Assembly (NCBI RefSeq): GCF_030272615.1 | Contig: NC_081415.1 | Location: 235,409,803 to 235,473,802, forward strand | Source: Cryptomeria japonica | Taxonomy: Eukaryota; Streptophyta; Pinopsida; Cupressales; Cupressaceae | Direction: 5' to 3' | DNA: 64,000 nt | Part shown: positions 9,348-20,400 of the stretch, in pieces | Layout of the letters: the number at the start of each line of letters is the position of its first letter | Numbering within the stretch: position 1 is the first letter of the stretch | The notes under the pieces: model-generated | Databases searched by the model: none | What the model was told of the DNA's origin: nothing | What the model saw: the letters and a program-made list of their open reading frames with translations, nothing else | Translations under genes and position numbers: made by a program

Positions 9348-11201
9348 TCATTCTTTGAAGAAGCTTATGAATTTTGACCTTTCGGACTCTGTCAATGATT
9401 GAGCCAGGAATATGTTGTGTGGAACCTCTTCTGTACCAATGTTTGTTTTGATAGTCTCCTCTACCAACATGGATGACTTTTCCTCATATGATGTTGGGAG
9501 AATGTCAAGCCTTCCATCTTCGGGTGCCTCAGGGAGGTTTTCGCCCTCAGATACATCCTTTCTTTTTACTTTTTTGGAGTCAGATAGCGCCACAGTGTGG
9601 TTTTCGCCATAAGACCCTTGATTTGTTCTTATTTTCACATTTTTGCGACTGGAAGGTCCGACACCCTCACCAAAATATGCCATGTTGTTGAGTTCTATGG
9701 TGTATCCTGCTTTGTGGTCCCCAGGGGGAAGATCATCTCGTATGCCAAGATAGTCAATAATAGCTTCGTCATTTTGAAATGTGTCAAATTGTGCTGGTCC
9801 TTCATAATCCCAGTCAATGAGTTGGTGGTGAACAAGGGGAAGGCCTTTAATGTTTTCAGAGTTTGCAGGGCTAAGAGTGAAGATGTGGTTATATTCGGGT
9901 ATATCGAGGCAATCGTCGAGGTCATTGATGGCACTCTCCTCATCAGTTTCGATCGCAAGCGAATCCAAATTTTCGTCACTAGTAGCGCCTTCCGAGACAG
10001 GTGTCCTCATCCTATGTGATTTCGACCTAAGACCTTGAGACGAAGACTGTGCGGAATCCTTATGGGTTGTTTCTTGACCAACTCTGAACTTTTTATAAAA
10101 TTCCTCTTCTTCTGTGGGTTCATCTGGCTCTCTGAATGTCTCGGTGAGCTCATAGTCACTGGAGGATTTGTCTGAACCCCATTCCCATTCATTGGAATCT
10201 ATGGAATAGTAATCTTCTTGTTGAACTTTGGCAACTTTGATTTGTGATGCCCCTTCTGTCCTTTTAGTGTGGATCTTGGAAGTCAGAAAACCAAGTCCCT
10301 TTGAGCGTTCCCTTTTTACAGTCAATTCAGGTTGTAAGGGCTCCATGATGCCTTCTTTGCGTAACCCAAGAGGGCTTTTTCCATCATACCCAAATTTTTG
10401 TAGAATCTTGAAGCCTTTGCCATATTTCTCACAGGGTATATTGATCTGATCTTGTGTGTCATCTTCAATGTCTTTATAGAGCATTTTGTATAAATCTTCC
10501 TCTTCTAGTTCGCCCCATCTTTGAAAGGTAGTAGGATCCCATTTGAGTATCATGATGGATATTTGCTTGTTAGGATGTGGCCTTCCATATTCTTTTGGAG
10601 AGCTCATGGCTTGTCGTAAATACATTGTCTGATTTAAAGTGTATTCTCCCATGCCTTTGTCTTGAAATTTTCCTTTAAGTTCACCTTGTTTTGATGTCGA
10701 AGGTTTCAGTGACTCAGGGTCAATGTATGCCGAAGAAGGAGCAGCCTCATGATTACTGGGAATGATGGTCTCAGTATGTGATCTCAGGTTATTGCAATAT
10801 ATGAACGGATTAGGATCATCGTTAACTGTTACCTCGACTCCATTATGAGGAAACTTAATGCATTGATGATATGTTGATGGGACTGCCCTCATTTCATGAA
10901 TCCAAGGACATCCTAGCAATATGTTGTATGTGAGATCCAGATCTAGGACTTGACAAACCACATCCTTTGTGACTGGCCCAATTCTTAGAGGTAAGGTGAC
11001 TGTGCCCTTGGATGAGCGCTCTTCATCATCATATGCCTTGATGGTGATTTGATTTGTTGAATTCACAGCTTTATCAGAATATCCCAATTGTTTAATGGTG
11101 CTCAATGTACAAATGTTTAGACCAGCTCCTCCATCTATCAGGACTCGCTTTATTCGATGTTTGTGTATGAAGGCTTCAACATGTAAAGGTGCATTATGTG
11201 G
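9348..11201 (-). CDS. pol (PR): Tat1 aspartic protease and G-patch segment of the polyprotein
   Basis: The open frame runs from the TAG at 11202 to the TGA at 9348. The retropepsin active site reads LIDGGAG, with the Asp codon at 11133-11135; the second hallmark YNILLGCPWIH is about 60 residues into the 585-codon M-initiated stretch (from 11105). Near 10424-10286 lies a glycine-rich block (YGKGFKILQKFGYDGKSPLG) followed by LRKEGIMEPLQ and ending SKGLGF, which matches the G-patch pattern, an RNA-binding module. The rest is acidic and Ser-rich linker. Tat2 retains the protease but loses the G-patch and everything downstream until the integrase tail. Confidence 0.8.
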   Translation of the reverse strand, partial: PHNAPLHVEAFIHKHRIKRVLIDGGAGLNICTLSTIKQLGYSDKAVNSTNQITIKAYDDEERSSKGTVTLPLRIGPVTKDVVCQVLDLDLTYNILLGCPWIHEMRAVPSTYHQCIKFPHNGVEVTVNDDPNPFIYCNNLRSHTETIIPSNHEAAPSSAYIDPESLKPSTSKQGELKGKFQDKGMGEYTLNQTMYLRQAMSSPKEYGRPHPNKQISIMILKWDPTTFQRWGELEEEDLYKMLYKDIEDDTQDQINIPCEKYGKGFKILQKFGYDGKSPLGLRKEGIMEPLQPELTVKRERSKGLGFLTSKIHTKRTEGASQIKVAKVQQEDYYSIDSNEWEWGSDKSSSDYELTETFREPDEPTEEEEFYKKFRVGQETTHKDSAQSSSQGLRSKSHRMRTPVSEGATSDENLDSLAIETDEESAINDLDDCLDIPEYNHIFTLSPANSENIKGLPLVHHQLIDWDYEGPAQFDTFQNDEAIIDYLGIRDDLPPGDHKAGYTIELNNMAYFGEGVGPSSRKNVKIRTNQGSYGENHTVALSDSKKVKRKDVSEGENLPEAPEDGRLDILPTSYEEKSSMLVEETIKTNIGTEEVPHNIFLAQSLTESERSKFISFFKE

Positions 11202-13700
11202 CTAACTTACGGAGGCGTCATCGACTTCTGTGAATGTGAGGGAGTGTGGAATGGAAAGGTATCCCACCATGGCTTGAAACTGGTCCACGTTCAGATCAGT
11301 AGGAATGGCAGTGTCTCTCAAGATTTTTTCAAGAATAGCTTTATGAGCGGGGGATATACGTAAGAGCTCAAGGATGGAGATGAGCGCGGATGTTTTCCCT
11401 AACTATTCTACAAGGTCATACTTAGGCTTGGTTGATGAAGAAGCGGTATTTTTAGTGGAGGCACCTGGCAACGTAATTTTACCTCGACGGGTTGTAACAT
11501 GACATTCAGAAGTAGATTCGGAAGAAGATCCAACACCTCTTAGGACAATCTTGGGTCTCTAAGGAGGATTCTCAGGGTTTTTGTTCTTGATGGTAATAGT
11601 AGAGATATGATTGTCCATTGAGATGTGATTGATAGTTGAATCATAGTTGTAAGGTGCTCTAGTATAGTTGGCTTGATCATCTATGACTTTAGCTTTTCCC
11701 TTGTCATGCTTTGGGAATGGTTCCTTAAACATCTCATGTTCTTGATTGGATGAGTGTCCCTCAATCTCAATGTCACCTCTATCAATGAGATCTTGCACAA
11801 TGTTCTTCAGTCGATGGCAATTACCTGTCTTGTGACCCTTGCTCTTATGAAATTCACAATATTCATCATCGTTCCACCAATTTGGTTTAACCTTTGGTTC
11901 ATATGGAGGAAAATCTGGAACTGTGATCACTTTATTTGCCACAAGATTTTTGAAGACTGATTCAAGTGGTTCTCCCAATGGGGTGTACTTCCTTCGTGGT
12001 TTAGAAGTTGTTTGAGTATTCACTTGATTGTTTGTAGAACTTGATCCCGAAAAGATGAACTTGGGTCTCACTATATTGGCATCAACAACACCATCATTGA
12101 CTGTGTTCTTGTTCTTATTCCAAAATCTTGGCTTGTCTTTTCCTTTAAAGTCATCTTTGTTTTCCTTGAATATCTTAATGACTCCTTGTTCAATTAAGAC
12201 CTTTTCTATTGCTAAGCCCTTTTCAATAACATCCTTGAAGGTGGACAAACAAGCTTTTCTTAGATCATAGCCAATATCCTTGTTAATGTTTTGAGTGAAC
12301 ATTTCTACCATTTGTTTCTGTGGGATTTCGCAAGAGCATCTGCTAGCTAGATTTCTCCATCTTTGTAAAAATGACGCAAAAGATTCTCCCTCCTTTTGCT
12401 TAGTATTGCACAAAGTAGTGACTGAGATATCTGTTTCTATATTGTAGGAGAAATGCTGAATAAATGCCTCTGCTAAGTCACCCCATGACTTAATACCAGG
12501 TGGTAATTGAGAGAACCATTCCATAGCTTGATCACCTAAGCTCTGTGGAAACAACCTCATCAAATATGTTTCTTCTACCGCTACCTCAATGCAAGCTGTG
12601 AAAAATTGTCTTATGTGTGCTTTGGGGTCTCCTTTTCCTCTATACTTGTCAAATTTTGGCATCACAAAATGTGCAGGAAATGGAGGCATTGGAATGCTCT
12701 TATCAAATGGTTAAGGACATATGTCTCTCATAGTGTATGTTGGTTTTGGTGTACTCATGTCCTCCATTTTCTTTTGTAAATCTCTGATTTGTTGCTCCAA
12801 ATTGTTCTTAGGTGGCGATCGATTTCTTGTAGCATACCCCATGTTTGAGACACCAATTTGAGGAGGAGCTTGTTGCATGTATGGATGATATTGATCATAG
12901 ACATGTTCATATGGAGGAGGTCTATATTGATGCGGCATATAGGGAGCACTTGGTATAGCTTCATGTTGAGGAACCCCATATCTATTTTGTGCATATATAC
13001 CATATTCTATAGGCATGTCATGTTCTAATGTGTTGCCCCCAAATTTGACATGAGGTTTCCTCGTGTCCAAATTTTGAGCATGCTTTTGAATGTCCACTTG
13101 TTTTGATTGATCCATAGCTTGAGCATGTGATTGAGCATATCTATCTGCATAAGGCTTCCATAATGGTCTTCGAAGGTAAGTATCATATGTTTGACCCTGT
13201 GTATGTGGGACTTCTGGTTTTTGAAGCAAAGCTGATGGTGACTCAGGTACCATATGCGGTCCTCTATTTCCTCCACTATTGGGTCTCCTTTGATCCATGT
13301 TGGAGTGAGTTTGTTGCGAGGGTCAGTTTTCCATAAGTTGAGACATGTCAAAGTCATGAGGTATTTTAGCTCCACTTTGTGCCATCATGTGTAAAAAGTA
13401 TTGTCTATCCCTTCTCATTATTTCTTCAACCAATCTATTGAAATGAGGATTCATAATGGATTCCTCTACATCTGCTGATTGTATTGAAAAGTTGTCCACA
13501 TTGTCATTGTGTGTAGCATTTTTGTTTGTAGTGTCTGTGTTTTCCACATTGGGATTGTTTCTATAAACATCCATGTCAGGTAATGTAGTGTGCTCAGGAT
13601 TGAAAAATAAATCATTGTCATACTCATAAGAACTCATGTTTGTGGACTCTTGAGCTTCTTTAGCTTTTCTCCTAGATTTTTGAAGACGGGTTTCAACCAT
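11202..13700 (-). CDS. gag: Tat1 gag polyprotein, interrupted by nonsense codons
   Basis: The ATG at 13700 begins MVETRLQKSRRKAKE. The same frame continues through TGA (13323), TAA (12711), TAG (11559), TAG (11403) and TAG (11202) into the protease. The capsid-like region is in the 12689-11559 stretch (MPPFPAHFVMPKFDKYRGK, then a gag-typical WFSQLP and FIQHFSYN). A zinc-knuckle variant C278-H281-H286-C291 lies in EYCEFHKSKGHKTGNC. Gag packages the RNA and forms the particle. Tat2 has CAG, CAA and CAA at the positions of the stops at 11559, 11403 and 11202, which shows the direction of change. An N-terminal Pro/Tyr/Gln-rich region (13298-12711) is unassigned. Confidence 0.85.
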
Positions 13701-14189
13701 GAACTAGGTGTTTGACCAAGATGTGAGAGACTAGATGAAAAATGAAAAGGGTATGGAAGACCAAGAGTTGTATGGAGTGTAAATGAATCTGAGGTGTACC
13801 TGCAATGTCCAAAGTGTAAGACCAAGTATGTAAGTAGTAGAGTAGGTGTGACTTCCAAAGAGATGATAGTTTCTCTTGATGAGGTAAGCTGACCTTGACT
13901 CTAAGTAAGACCAAATGAGACCCAAAGGTAAGAAACCTTGATGAGGGACCACTTAGCAAAGTGTAGTTGTATGTAGTATGTTGACAAAGTATAGTGAGGA
14001 CAAGCAAGTGACCTTTTGATCCAAGTTTAGACAAGTATGAATGTAAAATGAAATGTGAAGCAATGATGGACTGTATGAGACCCAAGGACAGGTTGAATGC
14101 TAGATGAAACCTGAAAAAAACAACCTAGGAAGCTCAAGTATTCCGAAACTGATTTCTCTTGTTTGCTGGACTGTAAAAATTTTCCCAAT

Positions 14190-14350
14190 TCTGGACACAA
14201 ACGCTTCTGTATGCTTCACAGACGTGATTCCCAGACACAGACGTGTCTCTGTTTGACACAGATGTTGCTAGACACACAGACGCTATTATACCCTTCACAG
14301 ATGCACTTAGATGACTCAGACGTGGTTAAAAAAGACACAGACGCGTTTCT
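14190..14350 (-). repeat. 20-bp repeat block in Tat1 leader, proximal to gag
   Basis: Eight units about 20 bp apart read CACAGACGTG, CACAGATGTTG, CACAGACGC and similar on the plus strand, that is GCGTCTGTG in gag orientation. This is the same repeat as in the PMD intron (1836-2085). Confidence 0.7.
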
Positions 14351-15547
14351 GTAAACTTCGTGCAATTTTTCCACTCTGTGAAGTTGTTTTGTTGTGACCA
14401 AATCCGACTGTTTGACTGTTTTTCGTGACAAGAGGACACAATGTTGATGAGGACTCAATGTTTGCAAGTGTTTAGAATCCAAAAGTGTGTTGTTTGATGT
14501 AAAATGTTTTGCATACACTTGAAGACACAAAAGACACAATGTTTTGTTTGTTTGGTCTTGAATGTTTGAATGTTTAACATAAGACAAGCACAATTCTTAT
14601 GGCTGGCCAAGACAATAGTTGTTGATCCCACATAGGGTTTTACCCCCGAGGCTATGCTATTCAGAGCGGATACTTAGATGCTTGACCTCACTGGCTCCAC
14701 CCTCGGCACTCACTTCTCAGGTTAGCCAAGCATCAGTCCCCATGAAAACTCCCCATGGCGAACTTTGTATCTCTACTAAGAACCGTATGTGTGTGGGCCG
14801 CTACCAGAGGTCCGACCTCCTGCCTCAACAACTAGAAGGATTTGGGCTTCTAAAACAAAAGGTGCTAGTAAGGGCATCCGCTCATGTGGCCATACATGCG
14901 GCACTTTCAGCTCTATAAATACAGAAGGCTCCCAGCCAGTAGGGGTTACGCCCTACAAATGATCAAATAAATTTGATCAAATGGGTTTATGGGGAGACAT
15001 AGTGTCGGTATGAACTAATCAGCACATGTTATTCATAGTTTTCACCATGAATACATTTATTTATAATGGTTTGGAAGAAGATGGCTTTTCTTTTGCTACC
15101 ACTTGGGTCGTTCTCTTCTCACTAGTAGTCCTAATGACCACACGGAAAGACAGGCCCTCTAAAGATTAAACAAAAAGAGCCTATTGCTCAAGACACAAAA
15201 GACAATGATTTAATTTTAGTGCACCAATGGAAGTGTTTGCTAATCTATGAAAACAAGGCACACAACAAAATTTCAAAACCCTAGCCAAGGACCTGCAACA
15301 AAATTTGATAGTAGTTTGGGTTGTTTCAAATGATCACCCCTTCCTGCAAACACACGAGTTAGGTAAATTTTAAAAACCCAAAAGACTTTGTGAAAGAGGG
15401 GCCTTCAACCAAAATGTTTTTTGCTTCCAAAACAAGCTGCACAAACTTAGTTAGCTAGATCTGACAGGGTTAGTCTAAAAATAAACCAAATCTGAAACCC
15501 TAAGTGCGAAATCTGAAAATCGAATCAAAGAAAATTTTAAAATTCCG

Positions 15548-15790
15548 AAACAGTAAAAACACAGACGCTTTTACCCCCGACACAGACGTGTCTGTATGAC
15601 ACAGACGCGGTTTTGTGATGCACAGACGCGGCCAAAAATCACAGACGCCCCTCTCGGACACAAACGCGAGCAGAAACAACACAGACACTCCTGTCTGAAA
15701 CCTGTAAAATAAAACTTGTCAAAAACACAGACGCAACTCCAGTATCCGCAGACGCTCCTGAAACTCAGAGACGCGATCCGAAAGTTCTCA
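15548..15790 (-). repeat. 20-bp repeat block in Tat1 leader, distal
   Basis: About ten units of CACAGACGCG type (plus strand) at roughly 20-bp intervals, with a short gap near 15690-15720. It lies just downstream of the primer binding site in the element RNA. Confidence 0.7.
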
Positions 15791-15886
15791 GACCCGGAAA
15801 AACCTAAAATGCCATCGAAAAATGTCCGATCTGCAACTTCAAAAACGCAAAATCTACAACAAAAAGATTAAATGCAAAGGGACAAG

Positions 15887-15905
15887 GGTCCCACCGGGCG
15901 TGCCA
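15887..15905 (-). other. Tat1 primer binding site
   Basis: Three bases inside the right LTR the minus strand reads TGGCACGCCCGGTGGGACC. It starts with the TGG complementary to the tRNA CCA end, and the layout (7 nt, then a T-arm-like GGTGGGAC) fits a tRNA 3' end. I did not assign the tRNA. Confidence 0.75.
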
Positions 15906-15908
15906 AAA

Positions 15909-16689
15909 TGTGTATGGTGAAAATGGATAACAATAATAACAATATTGAAAGGCTAAATGAATCCAACCACAAAATCCTAGCCTAACAATCAACAAAGATC
16001 CACCATAACATATGAAGATTACCTAAGACAATGCAAATCACATGAAATCACAAAGATTATACCATTACTTGTCCAATAGGGTTTTGATCTCCATTCTTCC
16101 TATCTCCATTGATCTTGTTTGATATATTTGCTCTCAGATTTTTATATGCACAAGAGCTCAACAAAGAACAGAATGTGGTTGCAAGTAGGATCGTAGTGTA
16201 GCCAAAAATGATCATTAGCATGAGTGATTAGGCATTAGGGTTTGATAATGAAGAAGGCATCTCCTTAAATAGAAGACACTATATGAAATGGAGGGATAAG
16301 ATTGAGAGGTGTAAAAAGGAGGTCGGCTAGGATTAGAGGGTAGGTAAAAGAAATACCAAAATAATGAAAGAGGTAGGTAGTGTAGGAATTAAGAGATGAA
16401 TGACATGTGTCATGGGTAGAAAAAGCTAATGAATTAATTAAATAAATAAAGATTTATTTAATTAATAGAAGAAGTAGGATAATTAAATAAATAAAATATT
16501 TATTTAATTTAGGAAAAGGATAATTTAAATAAATAAATGTATTTATTTAAATGAGAAATAAGGCTAGAAGAGGATAAATGAATTAATTAAATAAATTAGA
16601 ATTTATTTAATTAATAGAAGAATTAGGCTTAGATAATTAAATAAATAAAATATTTATTTAATTAGACATGACAATTTTGGGTGTCTACA
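15909..16689 (-). repeat. Tat1 5' LTR (right copy)
   Basis: 781 bp, TGTGTATGG...GTCTACA, nearly identical to 528-1308. It is the promoter copy for gag-pol, which is transcribed leftward from a TATA-like TATTTAA at 16265-16271. Confidence 0.9.
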
Positions 16690-17431
16690 GATACTTGCAT
16701 AAACTCTACGTTCAATTTTGAAACATTAAAGGATACATGTGATTTACGTGTTTATTTTTATGAAAATGAAGTCCTTTACATACCATAATCTTCTAAGGGT
16801 TTTACAGAGGAGTTAATTAAGGCATTTACCCATAAAACAAAAATTTTACAGGTGGATAGTGACAAGGACTAGAATTAAATTTGATGGACGAAAATTTTAC
16901 TTGTATTTAAAAATTTTGGTCATTAAAGTATGCCCGTTATCTATGTGCTAGTTTTTATGAAAATGAATCCCTTTACATACCATAATCTTCTAAGGGTTTT
17001 ATAGAGGAGTTAATTAAAACATTTACACCTAAAATTTTTTTTTTACACGTGGTTAGTGACAAGGACTAGGAATTAAATTTGATGGATGGAAATTTTATTT
17101 GTATTTAAAATTTTTGGCTTTAAAATATGGTGATGATTTATTATTTATTTTTAAACCAATGGTAATTTATGCAATTTTAATTTGAAATCGTGGAACTAAA
17201 TGTAGCAACACTATTCAGAATCATTTTTTAAGGTCTCATTGTGTAATAATGAGAAAGTGGATTGTAATTGGAAGTAGCAAAGTCTAGACACTTTGGCTTT
17301 CACTTTCTTAATTTTTTAACTATTATAGATAAGAATGCTCAAGATTGGAAATGTGGTGGCAATATTGTGGAATTGGGTATTGAGCTTGATGATGGAGACT
17401 AGAGTCATGGAGCTTGGAGGAGAGAAATAAT
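16690..17431. other. Pre-insertion DNA between Tat1 and the minus-strand copia element
   Basis: Begins with the right GATAC duplication (16690-16694) and ends with ATAAT (17427-17431), the left target duplication of the copia element. It holds a direct duplication of about 190 bp and, at its right end, a short exon-like stretch. No gene was identified. Confidence 0.6.
16751..17130. repeat. Two-unit tandem repeat, period 197 bp
   Basis: The stretch starting TTTTTATGAAAATGAA at 16755 recurs at 16952. Both copies share CTTTACATACCATAATCTTC, GGTTTTA(C/T)AGAGGAG and GTGACAAGGACTAG. They differ by scattered substitutions, so the duplication is old. Function unknown. Confidence 0.8.
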
Positions 17432-20400
17432 TGTTAGTTGAATGAGAGGGGGGGGGGGTGAATCAGATAAACTCACAATACAATGTTCTAATTAGATTCA
17501 ACCTCGGTAGAACTTACTTGATATGAAACTATGACTGTAAATCATTCAAACTCATAAACTGATAAACTTGAAACATCAAAAACACATTTAACACCAGATT
17601 TAACATGGAAACCCAAATAGGGAAAAACCACTTTGGGATTTCAGACCCACTAAGAAAATATACTCTTCTAGAGTATGCTCAATTAAAAGCCAATGCTGTT
17701 AAAGATTACATAAACAAATTGCTAGATGTGACCCGGTCAAGGGATTTCCATCAAATCTATCAGAATCTTGCACTTTGTTAGAAGTAATCTTGTCAAAGGA
17801 TTTCAAACACTCAATTAGAATGTTACCTTGCTAGAGGATTTACAAATAAGACTGTTAGGTCCACTCGGTTAAGAGATTTCCTGTCACTTACAAAAATAAA
17901 TAATAGTAATAAAATATATCTACAACTTCACATCTGAAATGTTATAGCAGATTCTATGTGCTCAAAATAATCTTGTCATAAGTCTTATCTTCCTCCTTAC
18001 TGGGCTTCTCACTCTGTTCTTCAATCAGATCTTCAATCTTCTGTACTCGGTTATCACTTAAGCAACATCACTGTTCTTCTATTTGCCCAAATACTTTGTT
18101 CTTCAACTTTTCCTTATTTATAAGCAATTCCTAACTGCTTAATCTCCTTAATCACATTTCCCATGATTAATCTTAGCCATCAGATCTTCAAACTTGACTA
18201 GGTTCATTGAATCCTTCAAGCTGAAAAATGTTTTATCTTGCCTTAAAACTTGTATTTCTTCCTTGGTACTGTTGGCATATGTGCAAGAGTATGATAACAT
18301 GTTGATATTGTATGTTGTCATTGATGTCAATATGTTGTAGAGTGAACTGGTTATTGTTATTGATGTCAATATGTTGTGAGCCAGTATATTGAAGTTAATT
18401 GAAGTTAAGCAACTGGCAAAAAGAACCAGTATGGTGTTGTAAATTGGTATATGACCAATAGGTGAAGCAGTATGTTTGTCCAAGTGAACCGGTATGTTGA
18501 AATGTGAATCGGTACATGGAATGTGGTAGGACTACCGATTGGTAGTCTTAGCTTCAGGATTTTTGGTTGAAGTGTTCCAAGCCTAAGTGATTCAACCGAT
18601 GACATCGTGTGATGAGTTAGCATTGTAATGAAGATCAGATCGTGTTGCCATGTCAAACTTGTGCACGTGAAGGATCTTGCATGAAGGAGATTGATCCTAT
18701 CTACCTTAAGAATGTGTGAAGTCCTTGTAAACGGTGGAGAACGCGTGATGGGTTATCGCCTCCATGAAGCAGTGAAGAATGAATGATGGAGAATGTCTTG
18801 AGATCTGTTCAAGACTATTGTATTCAAATGCAAAGTGTTCAATGGTCAGGATTGAACCAATCAAATTGCTTAACCTAAATGTTTAGGGTTTAGGGTTTAT
18901 GCTTCCGACCTATCTGTTTCCTATAAGGTCGACATTGTGTTTCATGCTAAGGTTGTTGGCAAATGGTGTGTGTGTATCTAAGTGCAGAGATATGTGATTC
19001 TTGCTAGACTAGATAAGAGGATTGATGCCTACATAGTGTGTGTGCAAAAGGAAAGAACTAAAGTGGATCTGCATTGGCATTGAGTGCTATCACCAGATCA
19101 TTGTAATACCTGTTGATCTTTAACCACTTCAACAGTTGGAAAATCCCTTAACCGGTTAGCTTTAGCCAGCTTGCTGTAATTCCTTTAATAGAGTGACTCA
19201 AAGCCATTGAGTTCATGAAGTCCTCTAATAAGGTAACCTCTAACAGGTTTAACCCTTAACTGGGTATTCTAGCCATCCCTTAACCGGGTGATCCCTAACA
19301 GGATCAGTTCCTAACAAAACCTGTTGTAACAGTCTTTAACTGGACTAGGCTCCTAACAGAGCAGACTTCTAAAGAGTTCAAAAATAGCTTGTGGGTATTC
19401 ATCCCCACCGTGGTTTTTCCCAGTTTGGGTTTCCACATGAAAAATATGTGTGTCATGTGTGATTCCTCTTTCATGTGATGTTTTGTTATTTTTTGTCAAG
19501 CGGTGAATCATGTTATGCTAGTAAATTATTGTATCTCTGATGATAGATTATCTATTTATGCATAAGGATAAAGCAGAAATGAGGGAGTAGGTTGTATGGA
19601 AAGCTAAGTGTTGTCACTTTATGTCTTTCCCAGTAGCATTGTGTTTAACGGGTAGTAATCTAGTTCAAACTGATGTTAGTTATTGCCTGTCATGTTTATT
19701 GTTTGCAGTCAAATCGGTTTGGGAAAATTTTTTGCGCTTGTACTGATTCACCCCCCCTCTCAGTACCGGTTTGGTACTTATCGTTCATCATTGAGTTATC
19801 AGGTACTTGTGCTCAATTATGACCATTCAATCTATGTTGTAGGTCTAACTCTATGAATTTTCATTGCCATTGATCCTTAACAAACTTCTTGCATGACATT
19901 CCAATCTTCTATAAATCTCCAGCTCATTAGCATCCTTCATTTAATAATGTATTTATTCATCCAATGCATTTTTTACTGCTTGGTTGATACTCGGTTAATT
20001 TTGAACTTTACTCGGTAAACATTCTATATTCATCTTGGTAGCTTTTCTTTCTAATGATGCTCGGTGACTTCTTCCTTCTTTAACTGACATCGATAACCTT
20101 GGAGTTTACCGACTGGCTCCTTGCTCGGTAAAATAGAATAGTATCAAACCTTTACTCATTCTATTGCATGAAATATTTTCTCCTTCTTATTCAATCTTTG
20201 AATACACATATATAGGATGTCAAAATAATCAAAATATCATAGTCTCGTCACTCTCTAACTCGGTAATAGTTTCCCATTGAATAACTTATTACTCCCCTTC
20301 ATTTTCACATTCTTTCAGTGTCACTTACCAACATCTTTATACTCATCAACACATACTCTTTAAGATATGGCAACATCATACTGAATAAGAAAATCAATTG

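Larger units (their letters stand above)
13701..15886 (-). other. Tat1 5' leader (untranslated)
   Basis: About 2.2 kb between the primer binding site and gag with no convincing ORF. It contains two blocks of the 20-bp repeat and a compositionally distinct stretch (14606-14990) of higher GC that includes TATAAATA on the plus strand at 14915. Long leaders are usual in Tat elements. The leader could be spliced, but I see no donor-acceptor pair I would defend. Confidence 0.6.
528..16689 (-). mobile_element. Tat1: complete Tat-lineage Ty3/gypsy LTR retrotransposon with antisense PMD gene
   Basis: A 16.2-kb element bounded by 781-bp LTRs (TGTGTATGG...GTGTCTACA) and a GATAC duplication. The minus strand reads 5' LTR, primer binding site, leader of about 2.2 kb, gag, aspartic protease, a G-patch segment, RT, RNase H, a second archaeal-type RNase H, integrase, a non-coding spacer, an antisense PMD gene, polypurine tract and 3' LTR. 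The order RT-RNase H-integrase defines Ty3/gypsy. The second RNase H and an antisense ORF between integrase and the 3' LTR are known traits of the Tat lineage (Grande, Ogre and relatives). The polyprotein is in one frame from 13700 to 6177 but has at least eight nonsense codons, so this copy cannot make its proteins unaided. Confidence 0.92.

Noticed and set aside
14600-14990. rRNA or organelle-derived segment because of higher GC
   Set aside because: No conserved rRNA or tRNA sequence could be recognised.
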